A DNA stretch of 64,000 nucleotides from Favolaschia claudopus (Eukaryota; Basidiomycota; Agaricomycetes; Agaricales; Mycenaceae): assembly GCA_037176885.1 (NCBI GenBank), contig JAWWNJ010000019.1, forward strand, positions 1,674,001-1,738,000. Direction: 5' to 3'. Of this stretch, positions 1-12,410 are shown piece after piece. Under the pieces are notes generated by a model. It worked only from the letters and a program-made list of their open reading frames with translations. It was not told the origin of the DNA and did no database searches. Made by a program: the position numbers and the translations under genes. Every line of letters starts with the position of its first letter. The first letter of the stretch is position 1.

Positions 1-1876
1 TTTGGCGATCGCTGGATTTGATCCGTCCTTCCGTGGCAATCCTCCTCGTCTTGGCGCGCCGACGCTCATCCAGATTCCATCCCGAGTGGCCAAAACACTC
101 ACTCCCGACTTCCGCTCTGCCACATGCACCCCACGCGGAGGTGCCTTGTCGATTTGCTTCTACCTTACTCTTTTTCAGCAAGATAAAAACTTTCTGTCGC
201 TCGCAGTACTTCGAACCTGAACCCACCAAGTCTCAAACACTTAATTCGAAGTCATGTACGGACTCGCAGCGACGATTCTGTTCACCCTGTTCATCTTCAA
301 CAAACCAGAACCTCATTGCTCACTCTCGCCGACGAAAAAATTCTCCGCTCACTTCAATTCATACCCAGGTAAGGCTTCGAAACCCCACCCAAATTATCTG
401 ATACCGCAACAATTCAACTATTCAAGCCAACGAAAGCGACGTAGTCTATCTGCACATTCTGTCGTTCAATATTCAATAGCTTCAATGGAAATGTCCGCCG
501 GATCCATCTATCCTGCTTCGTGACTCGTCTCTACGTACACGTTCTGCCCCGTCTGTCTTTCCCCTGACCCCTGGACCGCTGCCCAGAAAAACTAGAAAAA
601 AAAATCTAGTCTCGGCGCAGAATACAATCGCCCGGTTTCGAACCTGACTGCGCTTGCGGTGGCGGTTCGCTACGTTCGAAATGTCTATGCGCCTTCGAGA
701 TGTCTCTAGCAAGCAACTTAAAGCAATGGCTCTTCGCTCAAACTGATCGCGGACTTCGTATTTTCTTCCCCGAATGCAAATATTAAATGCTCGTGGGCTT
801 CGAAGCTTCATAATCCACCTCCTTGACTGCATCCACTCCCGGGTCAGTCTGTCGAAGAAGCAACATACCGACGCGAGGCTTCGAACCCTCTTCACAAATT
901 CAAGTTACGCGCGGTTTAGACTGTTCAGGAGGCAACTGATTCCACACCGTCTGTATATCTGCATTCAACGCACTGCCCCTGACAGTACTTCTAGTATTCA
1001 TCGTCCGCCGTGATAGCTCATTCTTGCTTCGAATCCCACTCGCCGATCCCCCCCGCTGAATGCTCAGCGCCTGCACCCCGATTCAACGCCTCAATGAGCA
1101 GTACTGTATCCCTTCATGCGAGGACAAAAAACGACAACCAGGAGAGCGAATACCGACGTTAGAGTTCGAACCCTCATTCAAGTCATGCCGGATACTGTAA
1201 TAAAATCGACGATTCAGCCAGGCCAACGAAAACGACGTTGTCCTCACCCTCCTCCGTCTCCGCCACGTTCCGCTTTCATATTTCCCAACCAAATCCAATC
1301 TCGCCTGTCTGTCCTCTGGCGTAAATACTTACATTGGCTATGGGCTACGTCCGGAATGTTTGCGTCTTCGTCCGTGTCTATCATCGAGATATCCCTAGCA
1401 AAAAGAGAACAAAAGCGGCTCTTCGCTCAAGGTTTCCTCTTCGACTTTTTCCGTTCTTCTCCAATCCAATGCATCCTTTCGAAGCATCGACGGTACCGTT
1501 GCCATCCCGAAACCCCACCAAATTCCAACCAAGAAAAGAAAAGACAGGAAGATCTTTGGCCAATATATTCAAACGACAGGCTTCGAACCTGGATGCTTGC
1601 TGCCGGGAAGTCTGGTCATCTCATCAAAGTCTCAATTACTTACTAGCATTCGCTCTGAATCCTTTGTCTGGTATATCTTCGTCTGTCGTGTCTGCTGTGG
1701 GCAAAACAAAGGCTCATCGCGCTGAGTCGACTTCTGCCTGTTCCCCTTCGAGGTCAAGTACTTACTCCCTCCCCCAGACAGAAAAAAATCATCGACTGGC
1801 ATATGGAATTTCTTCAATCCGTCAAGTTGAACAGTGGACAAAATACAATTTCATAAAGAACAAATTCAACTCTGTA
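1..1876. repeat. degenerate repeat region with B-box-like TTCGAAC motifs
   Basis: No convincing gene. Diverged direct repeats are visible: the stretch around 668-740 (CGTTCGAAATGTCTATGCG then CTCTAGCAAGCAACTTAAAG) resembles 1340-1440 (ACGTCCGGAATGTTTGCGTC then CCCTAGCAAAAAGAG), and 410-445 resembles 1205-1240 (GCCAACGAAARCGACGT in both). A TTCGAAC-type motif, often within GGCTTCGAACCCTC, recurs on the plus strand near 206, 374, 636, 884, 1029, 1161 and 1578. These resemble the T-arm/B-box of tRNA-derived elements, but no full tRNA cloverleaf is visible. The region is probably a decayed repeat, and all open frames in it are short and of mixed frame. Confidence 0.45.
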
Positions 1877-4277
1877 TTAGATATAGTCATAGGCCCTACC
1901 CTGCAAATTCGAGCGCGGAGTTCCTGCATCGACTGCATTTGGATCTTTCGAAGTTCGGTGCGGCCTTCGAGATCTAGAGGGCAATACCGGGCTTGGCTTG
2001 GGCACTGGTGTTGGAGGGGAACTCTGTTGCCCTGCATCCGAACCATCTCCTAAGGGAATGATTGTTACACTTTTCAGCCCGTAAGCTTGCGGAGAAGGCA
2101 TGGGTCCATATATGCCTTGATACTTGTGAACAAGGTAAAGTGCATGAATGTCGGGGCCGTTAACAGGTTCTTCCAGGCATAGAATGACTTCAGTAGAATG
2201 TGGATTAAAAAAGTCTTTGTTCCACGCGACAAGTATGTCTTTGACAGCCTCCGATAAAGTGAATTCAGAATTATCTTCATCGGGGTAACACGCTGCTTCG
2301 AGTTCCTGTTTCACACTATTTAGCACGATGGCATAACACAAGAATCAACAGACCTGTGTAAAAGCAGACCAATTTTCGAGCGGAATATTTTTGTTTGAAA
2401 GCAGAAGAAATTGTGGATAGTGCTGCGCATGACCAGGGGGGAAATCCAGCACCTTGACAGCATTGAAGGGAGCAGTCGTGAACCTGCGCTGGAACAGTCT
2501 ATCCGTCGAACCAAATGCCATGGACCAAGGGCTTTGCCCAGTGTTTGCCTGTGAGTTCATTTCTTCCGAGAAATGAGTTCCCCAGGATTGGGGTGTTTCG
2601 TTGGCTTCCTTAGCCCATTGTTGTACAACTTTTTGATCCCACCTTCTATCCATCGAGTCACCGTATCTTTGGAAGGTTCGAATGATGAGCACCAGATATA
2701 CAAGTGCCACTGTCAAGACAGTAGTCATACCAAGCCGAAGGCCAAAAGCTGCATTGTTTGAGAGGGCAGTATTTTGTGGGTCACCCACTGCACCTGTTCG
2801 CCAGGCGAATGCCATGATGCACGTCACAAAGCAGATCGTAGACCTGGGAAAGTATAAGCTTCATAACGAGTACAAGGAGGGTATTTAAAATCACAAACCA
2901 TGCCATCCAGACTCCGGGAATAGCAAGCATGATCCAGCCATTCCATAGTAAGGATGTGCTTGTACGTCGTGCTTCCTGTAACAGATTAAATTCACACATG
3001 CCTCTGAACAAATACAGAAAAGTGCTTACCTCTGCCCATGTTGCAGCTTTATGCATTTTCCGCATCGTTCCAAACCGAATAATGTACATGCTGCCAAACA
3101 ATACACTCATCAGGGCACATATGAGTGATATCAATGCTGTTGTTCTGGCGACGGGGTCAGCTGCAGCCGCGTCAATTTGAAGCATTGTCAAAATTGCTCT
3201 ACAAACATAGTTCAGCCAATCATAGGATGAGATGAATCCCGGAGAACATACGAAAGCATGAGTGTTGCAACAACATTCTGTGTTGTCCACTCGTTGATGA
3301 GGGTATCAATGAATACCTCCCAAGAATGTTTGAAGTTGAGGATATGCGGAGCTACCACCACATCAGTAGGCAGTCGTGTTGTGAATATCACGCCGGGAGA
3401 GTTGTCCCGCCATTGAGTTGCATAGGCAAATGCTGCCTCTTGAATATCCGGCATGCTTAGCTGTGCATCCTCGAATACCCGGGTAACTCTTGAGAAGTAC
3501 AACAAAGGGAGCCTAAGGAGGAGATGAAGGTAGATTTGATGCGGTATCTTGATGAAAAACAATTCCAGCATGATAGCTACGGCCTTAGCAAGCCATTTGT
3601 ACCATGTTAAGCCATGCAGACGATCATCTGGTGTTTGGACAGGGAGTGGGATTGAATTCTGAGAACCGTTTGAGCTCAGAGAAGATTGTGGAATGTGATG
3701 ATCAAAGCCGTAACTGGGACGATTGATTTTCGAGTCTGCGGGACCAAGTTTGAATGGATTGATAGGGGTGTATAGCTCTTCTTCAGGAAGATATGGAACT
3801 ACATTGATCGGGGCATAGGCTGGACTCCAGGACAAAGGACCCGAATTCTGGCTGCGCAAAAGATTTGTGAATGACCCATGTCGCTGCTGAGGTGACTGGT
3901 GGCGAGAGAACGATGGCTCAGACCTGAAGGATTGGCGTGTAGAAGATCCTGGGAGTCCAGCAAGGCGAGGAAACAGTGGTGATAGACCCCCGTCGTACCG
4001 ACCCCATACCCATGGCAATGGCGCCGGTGCAGTCTCGCCTACTTTCGAATCGGATTGGGAGTATGACGGACGGTTTGTGTCGTCTTTGATGTACTCAGGG
4101 TTGTCTTAAATGGAAGTCAAAGCTGGGTAAGAAATCACGCTTTCCATTTCATAGCCACATACCAGCAAAGTATATATTGCGCTGCGGCGACCGGGATCCC
4201 AGCAGCCACGGAGGAGATCCAGACGACATAGGTCTCTGAGCCTGCGTTTCTTCTTCAGGTAGTGCGGTAGGAGGCAT
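1877..4277 (-). CDS. multi-span membrane protein, uncharacterised (710 aa, 6 exons)
   Basis: Exons from the 5' end: 4277-4163, 4104-3252, 3198-3030, 2975-2899, 2843-2354, 2305-1877. They total 711 codons, with introns of 58, 53, 54, 55 and 48 nt. The chosen ATG lies in GGAAATG and opens a Ser/Pro-rich N-terminus of about 200 residues. After that come hydrophobic stretches near 204-240 (two segments), 345-367, 385-418 (WIMLAIPGVWMAW across an intron) and 432-458 (GMTTVLTVALVYLVLII). The C-terminal 140 residues are hydrophilic and end in a Pro/Ser/Arg-rich tail. I recognise no catalytic motif. It belongs with the uncharacterised integral membrane proteins common in agaricomycetes, and its role is unknown. 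It is divergent from the membrane-protein gene at 5727. The reading frame is intact. Confidence 0.8.
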
Positions 4278-5726
4278 TTCCTAGTGATTTGCTGAATGTT
4301 AAGACGCTCGAGCACTGTGGGGGAAAAGCGCAAGACTACGAGTACGGCCCACAGCCGATTTAAATCCCACAGATGCGCCCACAAAGTGTGGCCCGACTTG
4401 CATGTGATGACCCGAAAGGGAAGACAACGCTTCGAGATCTAGAATTTTTGCAGCTGACTACTTATCGTGATGATTGCTTGTCAATGAAAGGCGGATCCAA
4501 TCGACTAATTACGACCACGAAAATTACCGCAACGAGCTAGGAACGTCGAAAATTGAAAAATATATCCACTGCCAGTGCTGCGTCCGGCGTCGTGATCCAA
4601 TCGTGATCGTCAATTTGTGGGTAAAAGGGAGGCAAGAGCGATCAATAAGTGGGCCAACACCGGTGTGCTCACGTCCGTAGAACCTGATGCCATGTCGGAA
4701 GTTGTGTGCTCTATGTTGCTGACAGAGTGCGAGCTTGCGAGTGGTGCGACAGTGTGAGTGGACCGTCAGAGAAAGAGCCCAGACGCCGGGCCGGTAAACC
4801 CGTGATGCGTGAAGTGTTTGTCTGCTTCGAGGCTCTCGGCATTCTCCTCCTTCTTTGAGTCTCCGAATACAATTGGGCTGGGCTCCTTTGGTTGTCCGAA
4901 TCGTCGCCGCTGATTAGGCGCAGATCTTGCTATGTTCGCACCTCAATCTCAGGGATCAAGACTCGATATGAAGGGATGCTATAACATCAGAAATTTCTCA
5001 ATTGACAATACTTATTACAAGTCGCGACGGCGTGAAGCATAAAATCAGTCTTAACTGGCTCGAGACAATGTTGGGCGCTCCTCTCTCTGCGCCTTTTTTG
5101 ATTACTATCTACTCTCACTCGGTCGCTGTCATCTCACGACAGTCGATGAATCGGAAATCCCGGACGACGGTATTCCAATAACTTATCAATTTCTTTCATG
5201 CATCATTCCGTACTTGACAGTCAAAATCTACGAGAATTTACCGATATCGATCATACACGCTCAGCGTCGAACGTGGTTGGTCGGGTATTAAGCGCCGATT
5301 CCTAAGTTACTGGTGAGCATAGAAAATAATTTGCTGAAAACACTTCTCTAGACAACTTGAATCATATCCCACCGTCCGAAGAATGACACAGTCGGCTTTC
5401 ATAAATGCCCAGCACTCAACGAATGTCGCAACCCCGCCCGCTGGAGACTTGGTAGGTCATTTATCATTCATCGACCAGCGCTAATATGCTCTTTTTTTGA
5501 CATCTAGCGCCGACTTCTGCATTTTCGCTGCCAGTAGGCTGTCTACCTGCAAACCAATCAGTCCCGTAGGTCATTCCACCCCGTATCTGAAGTCTTTTGG
5601 GGCTCAAATGTTTAAATTCGCTTATTAAGTATCTTGAAGTATCTGCCGCTTGCATCGTGTCATCGCGATATGGCCAGCAGTATATGAGCCTCGTTATAGA
5701 TTAATCTTCCTCGCTTTTTGTCTCCC
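4278..5726. other. intergenic, divergent promoter region
   Basis: This 1.4 kb stretch separates two divergently transcribed membrane-protein genes and should contain both promoters. The only open frames are short and mutually incompatible. A TATATGA-like element lies near 5680, about 45 nt before the plus-strand ATG. I saw no RNA gene or clear repeat. Confidence 0.5.
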
Positions 5727-8245
5727 ATGTCGAAGGCTGCCGACCCCGTAGAAAATATGCCCTTCCTCGGCTACACCTCCCAGTCCAAGGCAGTCGAGGA
5801 TACCAAAGCCAAAGGCTCAGTTCATGAAACTCCCCCTCGAAAGCATGGGATAATTCCTTCCGCTAGGTAACACGAGTCCCAGCACTCATTTCAGAGTCAC
5901 GCTGACCGCAATGTGCAGGTCATTTTTCTCTTGGTCGTTCCTCGTCGCGCTATTCGGGTGGCCTGGACTCGTAATCCTTGGGCAGCTCTTATTGCAGACT
6001 GGTGCCTGGGGATTTTTCGCGGTTTTACAGTACCAAGGAGGAGTCTCTCTACCTCACCGAGTCGCAGTGTCGGCCAAGAACAATCCACACACCGTCGAAT
6101 GGATCTCCACCCAAATATCCACTATCCTCGCTTTCTGCTCAACCTTGTGAGTCATTCCATCGATAGGCTTCGGAGAACTCTCTAACCATCCAGTCTGTAG
6201 TCTATTCTCATACGGTGTTCGTCAGGCAATCACCCTTCATCTGCGCGGAGAGGGCATGTCTCTCGCCGAATTTGTTTCGTCCACGCAGATCGCTACCGGG
6301 GGTTTGATTTTCAATCCACGGAAACAGCTTAGGCTAACCCTGATTGCTGGCGGTGTCATGATTTTGACCGGAGTTCAAACTGCTGGGTTCGTATGTCTCA
6401 TATCGTATGCTTCCAATCATGGTCTGACATGATCCCAGGTGGAATGCCTTGCTCACACCTCGCTCAATTTACATCGACACTCCACTGGTCGGGCACGAGC
6501 TCGACCTATCTAGTCATATCCTAGAACAGATGAACAACACTGATGCGGTGGAATACTGTGTAGAATATGGCAGTCAGTCTTCACTCGCAATTTAAACGAC
6601 TTGCAATCTCCTGATGACTTATAGCTAGCACGGCAGGCGCCATTCATGGTCGGGCAGGCTGAAAGCGGATACACCGCCGTCAAGGGTGTGCTTGGGCTGC
6701 CTGCGACCCTGACGGTGATGGATAAATCTTTCAACGCGTCTACTGGTGAGATATATCGCCCCCTCAGTTTTCCTGGTTGATAAAGGCGGTTTACCTTCGT
6801 TTCTTTCGTAGGCGGCATCCTACCGCTGTCCCTCGAATCCGTGGATGCGAGTAGTTGGTTTCAAAACTCCGGAGAGCTTCCATCCACTATCAAGCCAAGC
6901 TGGGAGCTCCACGATGGCTTGGATACCTCTTACCGCTTAACACAACAAGGTAGGCAAACCTTTCGATTCGCAACGCGGCAAAATTATTGACAGGGACACT
7001 CAGGATTCAGTGCCGATGTTTCTTGTAGCTTCTTGAACGACTCGAATCCCTTCATACACAGCCTGTTCGTTGGAAATACAAGTATCCAAGGATGGGAGAC
7101 TCCGACGCTCGGCGCAAGTCAGATCAACTACAACACTTTGCGCGCCAACTGTACAAATGATGATGACCAAAGTAAGTCGGATATGGGATCAGTCTCCTTT
7201 GTGGTTGAATTATACCTTTAGTTCATGCACTTAACTTCAACGGCGCCTATACCTATGCAAATGCTCCAAATTATCTTTTGATTGTACTGTGTCCGAATGA
7301 TCACAGCTATAGTCAGTGGTCTATCGTCTATCTAAGTACCCTTTCTGATCTCCTACCCTGAAGCAATTGCAATGCGCGGCAACGGTGTCTACCAATTCAT
7401 GAAAGATACCGTCTGCACAGTTACCCCTAAGATAATTTCTGCCGATGTTTCCTACCAATCCACCTTTGTAAATGTCACCATACGATCCAGCGAGACCGCT
7501 GCTCCCGTCAATGTTCACGCGCCGCCGACCATCGCCGTGGCCGAAACGATCTCGAACATGTTGTTCTGGTCTCAGGCGATCGATGCTAACGGTGTTGGAG
7601 ACAAGATTCGCTCTCTTGTTGCCGCGGTGGACCCGGATCTAGGTGGTCACAGTGTTCTCAATACAACGGTATCGAATTCTCCGTCTATAATTCTGACCTT
7701 CCCGCTGACTGTTTCGCAGGAACAGTACCTTCGTGGAGTCGTCGAGTATAGCGCCACGGTGAATAAACTTTCATCCGACACCTAACCAGATTCATTTATC
7801 AAGACTCACAAATAAATTCCAGGTGTTCCGCGCCTGTCTGGCGAGCAACCCTCAATTCACTGCTGCTCTCCCGTCATCAGACAGCATGAACTTCCCAACG
7901 AGCGGCATCTTCCAGACGGAAACCGTCGGCTGGGAGCAATTTCCAAATGTTACAGTTTTGCAGCTTGTTCCCGGCGCGATAGTCGCCGTCCTCACGACTG
8001 TCATTGTTATTGGTGCGGTTGCACATCATGCTGCAGACCCGAAGGGCGAACATTTCAATCCCTCTGATGCGATGCATCTAATGGCCGCCTCCTCTGCTGG
8101 TGGACTCAAGCAAGTGTTCGACTCCGGTGTGCACAAGGATATACAGGCTGCGGAACGAGTAGTTATCTCTCTCGGTACTTCGGTGGTAGGTGGACTGTCA
8201 TCGCGCGACAGAGTGTCTCCCGTTGCCACGGACCACCCTGTATAA
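5727..8245 (+). CDS. membrane-anchored ectodomain protein, uncharacterised (655 aa)
   Basis: Exons: 5727-5866, 5919-6146, 6201-6386, 6439-6572, 6629-6745, 6812-6949, 7004-7171, 7222-7311, 7364-7668, 7720-7758, 7823-8245 (656 codons with stop). The intron at 7669-7719 is 51 nt and open in frame, but it has clear GTATCG and TTTCGCAG ends. Three hydrophobic segments lie near residues 47-73, 112-130 and 170-186. A lumenal or extracellular domain of about 370 residues follows, with several N-x-S/T sites and scattered cysteines, and then a single membrane span near 559-585. The tail is cytoplasmic. This layout is typical of an expanded family of unknown function in agaricomycetes. No enzyme motif is recognised. 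Confidence 0.8.
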
Positions 8246-9539
8246 TTGTTTCCCAGTTTCCGTCGATTTTAAATCTGAATTAACGACTGTCCTATGTCTG
8301 AGCAGTTACAGGAACTGAATAGAAATATTGGGATCGTGACAATCGAGATTGGAAAGCAAACAGAAATGTTGAAATGGCGAGGAGGGTTCAGTTCAACCGT
8401 TCAAGTCAGATGAAATTGGATGACGGCAGCAGCTTGCAAAGAATGGTTCGAAGGGTAGCTACGTAGCAGCCCTCTAGGTTTTCTGAAACTTTTCCTCCAT
8501 AATATCCACTGAACAAAAGACCTCGCTTGTGAGGCGAATATAAATTCAACTTTTCAACCAAATGCACGGATGTCGCGATGTCGGGATGACGATGACCAAC
8601 GGACGTCAGCTGTTGACGTGTGTGCCTCGGTTCGCAGCGGCCCGGATGATGACAGGTTGCTTGTCTTTCAAACACTCATGTCACTCACTCATCGCTCCTG
8701 CGACCGGTATGCGGAGGCGGATTTGATTTCACTCTTGGGTGCGCTTTGTACTTTACATACAAGTCATACAGGATCTCTCCAATTTCAATCGGCCCCGGAC
8801 TCGGATGTTAACTTAACCACAAAAGTTCACCATGGGTCCGCCGACTCGGAGCTTCGCTTTTATTCTATCTGTCTTTTATCTGCCCATCGCCCATCAGTGA
8901 ATCTCTCCACCGGGCTTTGTAGCTTCCAGCCCCTTGCATCAACATTTTCGTTGCCCATCCAACACGACGCCACGGCACAGAGTCAGCCGAATGGTGACTC
9001 AAATTCATGGTCCACTCGGAAGGGTGCGTCAGCCGCCGTGTTGTACATGTTGCATGTTCTATCCACCTTGCACGTTCTCTTCGAATTCGGTAACCGGCGT
9101 TAACCATGATACGGCGGTCGCTTGGCGGCCGCGGGTATTGTGAGGCTTCAAAGCTGTCAAGTACAGGGCATTGGAGGAAATACTAATTCGACATCGACTC
9201 GAGATTTCTCCAATCGGATAGAACCAGACGTTTTCTTCGCCCGCAATTCGCCCTTCCGACCCGCAGTCGTCGCCGTTTGGTAAGTATAATGAATGGTTTA
9301 CTTCGTTCCTGTGAAAATTGTTCGCAACTTGTGACTTGTTCCCGTGCATCAAGTCAGCACCTGTTCTCCACTAATTCTAACCGTCTTCGCCTGCGAAAAA
9401 AATCGCTATCATGATAGGCCCACTTGTCATCAAAGGAAGGCCGAACACCGATATCCCGGGTTTGCCGACCACTTAAATAGCTTGGAATTTTGTATCAGTG
9501 GGTCCTTCCGCACACTACTACGCGCCAACTCATCTGTCT
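8246..9539. other. intergenic, nothing recognised
   Basis: About 1.3 kb between two plus-strand genes. It includes the 3' flank of the membrane protein gene and the promoter of the monooxygenase gene. Open frames here lack splice continuity and recognisable domains. Confidence 0.5.
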
Positions 9540-11869
9540 ATGCCTCAGATTGTCATCATTGGTTCTGGGCGCGTCACTACCACCCATTTTGCACTATGCT
9601 TCACTGACTTGCGTGACCAAACCAGCGTCGGCGGCCTCTCGTTCGCCATCGCCTTGCGACGGCAGCTGGGATTCGACGATTTTGTTGTGAGTCGGACCCC
9701 GCCGCAGTGTCTGTACACATTCGAGATAACGTCTTCCATGCGCATGCCACTAGATTTATGAGAAGGCCTCTGATGTAGGGGGAACGTGGAGGGTATGTGA
9801 ACCTGATTTACTTATCCTTTATGCATGCTTCTCACCCCCATGGTGCAGGACAATGTATACCCAGTTAGGATTATCCCAAGCGCCCATGTTACGGCGATAA
9901 CTGACCCGGAAGCTAGGGTGCCGCATCCGACGTCTCGATTCACTTTTATTCTCTCTCGACGGACCTCAAGCCCGACTGGCCTTCGACCCATGGCTCGCAG
10001 CCGGACATGGAACAATACTGGCGTCAATTGGCCGTCAAATATGAGTTAAATAAACGAATCACATTCAATCGACTCGTCGTATCAGCTCAATGGAGCGCAA
10101 AAGAGCAGCTGTACCACATTGTCAGCGAAGACGTCGTGACAGGTGAGAAGTTCTCAACCACCGCCAAAATCCTCGTTTCTGCGATCGGAATTCTCGAGGT
10201 CCCAAGATTTCCGGATATTGCTGGCCTGGATTCGTACAAGGGAGCCACGTTCCACTCTGCGCGTTGGGATAAGGCGGTGGATTTACGGGGAAAGAAGGTC
10301 GGAGTAATTGGTAACGGCGCTTCCGCGTGAGTGTTAAATTATCTATGCTTATGTTCAATCTGATACCTCATGCTTTAGTACGCAGTTTGTGCCAATAATC
10401 ACAGAAGACCATTCGGTTCAAGTTACTCAATTCTGTCGAACGCCGAACTGGTTACTTCCACCGGTGAGTATCGCAGATTTGAACATCGGATGAACGAAAC
10501 AACTAAGGAAATACCAGATCCGTGCTGACTATAGCGCGAGTTGGAAATGGACGTTCGAAAATGTCTGGGGAGCGATGCGCTTTTATAGAAATTTATTATA
10601 TCTTCGGGTACGTCGAAATTCGAATTACGACACAGTTCAACTGCAAGTTCTATCTTTGCTGATTGATCTTCTTTTGGTTCGCTAGAGCGAGCTGCTATAT
10701 CTATTTGTGTTCGCTCTCAGCTTTGTACGCAATCAGTACACGAAGGTGTGTTCGTTCATCATTTCTCAGTTCGTTCGTCGAGATCATTGACGGATTGTCA
10801 AAGATTGCGAAAGATTATATCAAACGAAGCGCGCCGGAGAAGGATTACGATACTCTCATTCCCAGCTTCAGTAAGTGATACGACCATCTTGTACGATAAA
10901 TAAAGCTAATGAGAATACAGGCTTGGGATGCAAACGCCTGCTCTTTGACACGAACTATCTTGCATGTTTACATCGCCCGAATATGAGCCTCAACTGGGAC
11001 GGGATACATTCTATCTGCGAGGATGGAATCATCACGAACAAAGGTTCGTCACTCATTGCCGCACGATATAATATACCCTGATGTTGCCACCTCTAGGCGA
11101 GAAACTATCCTTCGACGTTTTGATTTTCGCGACGGGCTTCACGGCGGTATGTTGTTGCACATGGAATTCACGGCCCTTTTGCTCCGTTAACAGCATATAT
11201 TCCTGCAGGATCGGTACCCGCTCAAGGTCATTGGTGACACTGGGAAGACCGTTCAGCAATATTATGACTCTCAGGGCGGGCCGAAAGCGTACCTTGGAAC
11301 GACAGTTCCAGGCTTCCCGAATCTTTTCTTATTGGCTGGTACGGTTATTTGGGCCGTTGTTTTCCTTCATTCTTCTTAGACAAAAAATCTAGGTCCGAAC
11401 ACCGCGACCGGCCACACCTCCGTTATCTTGACGGAAGAATTACAAGTACTGATCCCACTATTTTTAGGCCGATAACTATTCAAACTGAGCACTCTTGCAG
11501 ATAGACTACATTCTCCAATTCGTCAAACCCATCCTCTCCAACCTCGTCTCATCATTCACCGTCACCTCCCGCGCAACAGACGACTACAACGAGCTCATCC
11601 ATAAACGGCTCGCACGCTCCGTCTGGGTTGAGTGCGTCTCATGGTACCGTACCGGCGGGGACGGCAAGATATCGAGTATCTTCCCGGGCCCGATGATGCT
11701 GTTTGCATGGTGGGTAAGGAAGGCGAAGTGGGGTGATTATGTCGTGGAGGCGCCGCCGACGGGGGAGTGGGAGAGGAAGGTAAGGAGGGAGAGGTGGGCG
11801 GAGCTGGTGAACCCGCTGCATTATGTGTCTCTGCTTTTCGGCCTGTTTGTGGCCTGGATTAGTGGTTGA
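9540..11869 (+). CDS. flavin-containing / Baeyer-Villiger-type monooxygenase (526 aa, 14 exons)
   Basis: Exons: 9540-9568, 9626-9686, 9754-9792, 9849-9863, 9917-10326, 10379-10463, 10518-10607, 10686-10745, 10804-10870, 10921-11043, 11097-11146, 11209-11338, 11393-11445, 11501-11869 (527 codons). The FAD-binding GSGVGG starts at residue 8, though its codons are split by the first intron. A Baeyer-Villiger-like fingerprint YKGATFHSARWD lies near residues 155-166, the NADPH-binding GVIGNGASA near 177-185 and FATGF near 338-342. The enzyme should insert one oxygen atom into a ketone or heteroatom substrate using NADPH and O2; the substrate cannot be told. The C-terminus has a hydrophobic stretch (LHYVSLLFGLFVAWISG) that may anchor it to a membrane. 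Two oddities: intron 1 begins GC rather than GT, and exon 4 is only 15 nt. The ORF is otherwise intact. Confidence 0.88.
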
Positions 11870-12410
11870 ATATTGTGATATCGTTGCTATGTATTGGCTA
11901 TTTTGGAATCAAAACACGTCTAGTTTGTATTACATTCATACATGTTCGCAAATTACTAAGTACTTCCGACTCATTCTCAACCTCTTCCTTCGTTCTCGAG
12001 CTATACTGGCTCCAAATTTACATAATGCCTTGCGGAACGTGCTCTGGTGTCTTATTTACATTCTAAACCTCTCAGGATAGGAGGGAAGCCGGCACAACGA
12101 TTGTTCAATGAGATTCAAACGACGGAATTGAACATTCAAGCTGTAATAGCTGAATAAGTTGTTAAATCATTTGATTGCAATATATAGGTCGGTTGAATGG
12201 CGATAGTTGAATTCAAGTTGAAATTTAACTGGGGGATTAAGTGTAAGTATACAGTACAGAATTTGTACCTTTTATTTCGCAGAAGAAATTGGAGATTGAT
12301 TGGAGTTGATGATCTGTTGATTGGAATTCAGATCAATTTCGCACGCTTTCTGTCCCTGACCGAACTCGGTCTCACCCAAGTCTCAAGATCTCACCCCTCG
12401 TCCCCCCCAG
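11870..12410. other. intergenic, AT-rich
   Basis: This covers the 3' flank of the monooxygenase gene and the promoter of the following F-box gene. It is AT-rich with no convincing ORF. A pyrimidine-rich C run ends immediately before the F-box ATG. Confidence 0.5.

Noticed and set aside
1116..2053. Plus-strand frames of 176 and 239 codons in the left repeat region
   Set aside because: No domain, conflicting frames, internal repeat structure, and overlap with the 3' exon of the membrane-protein gene.
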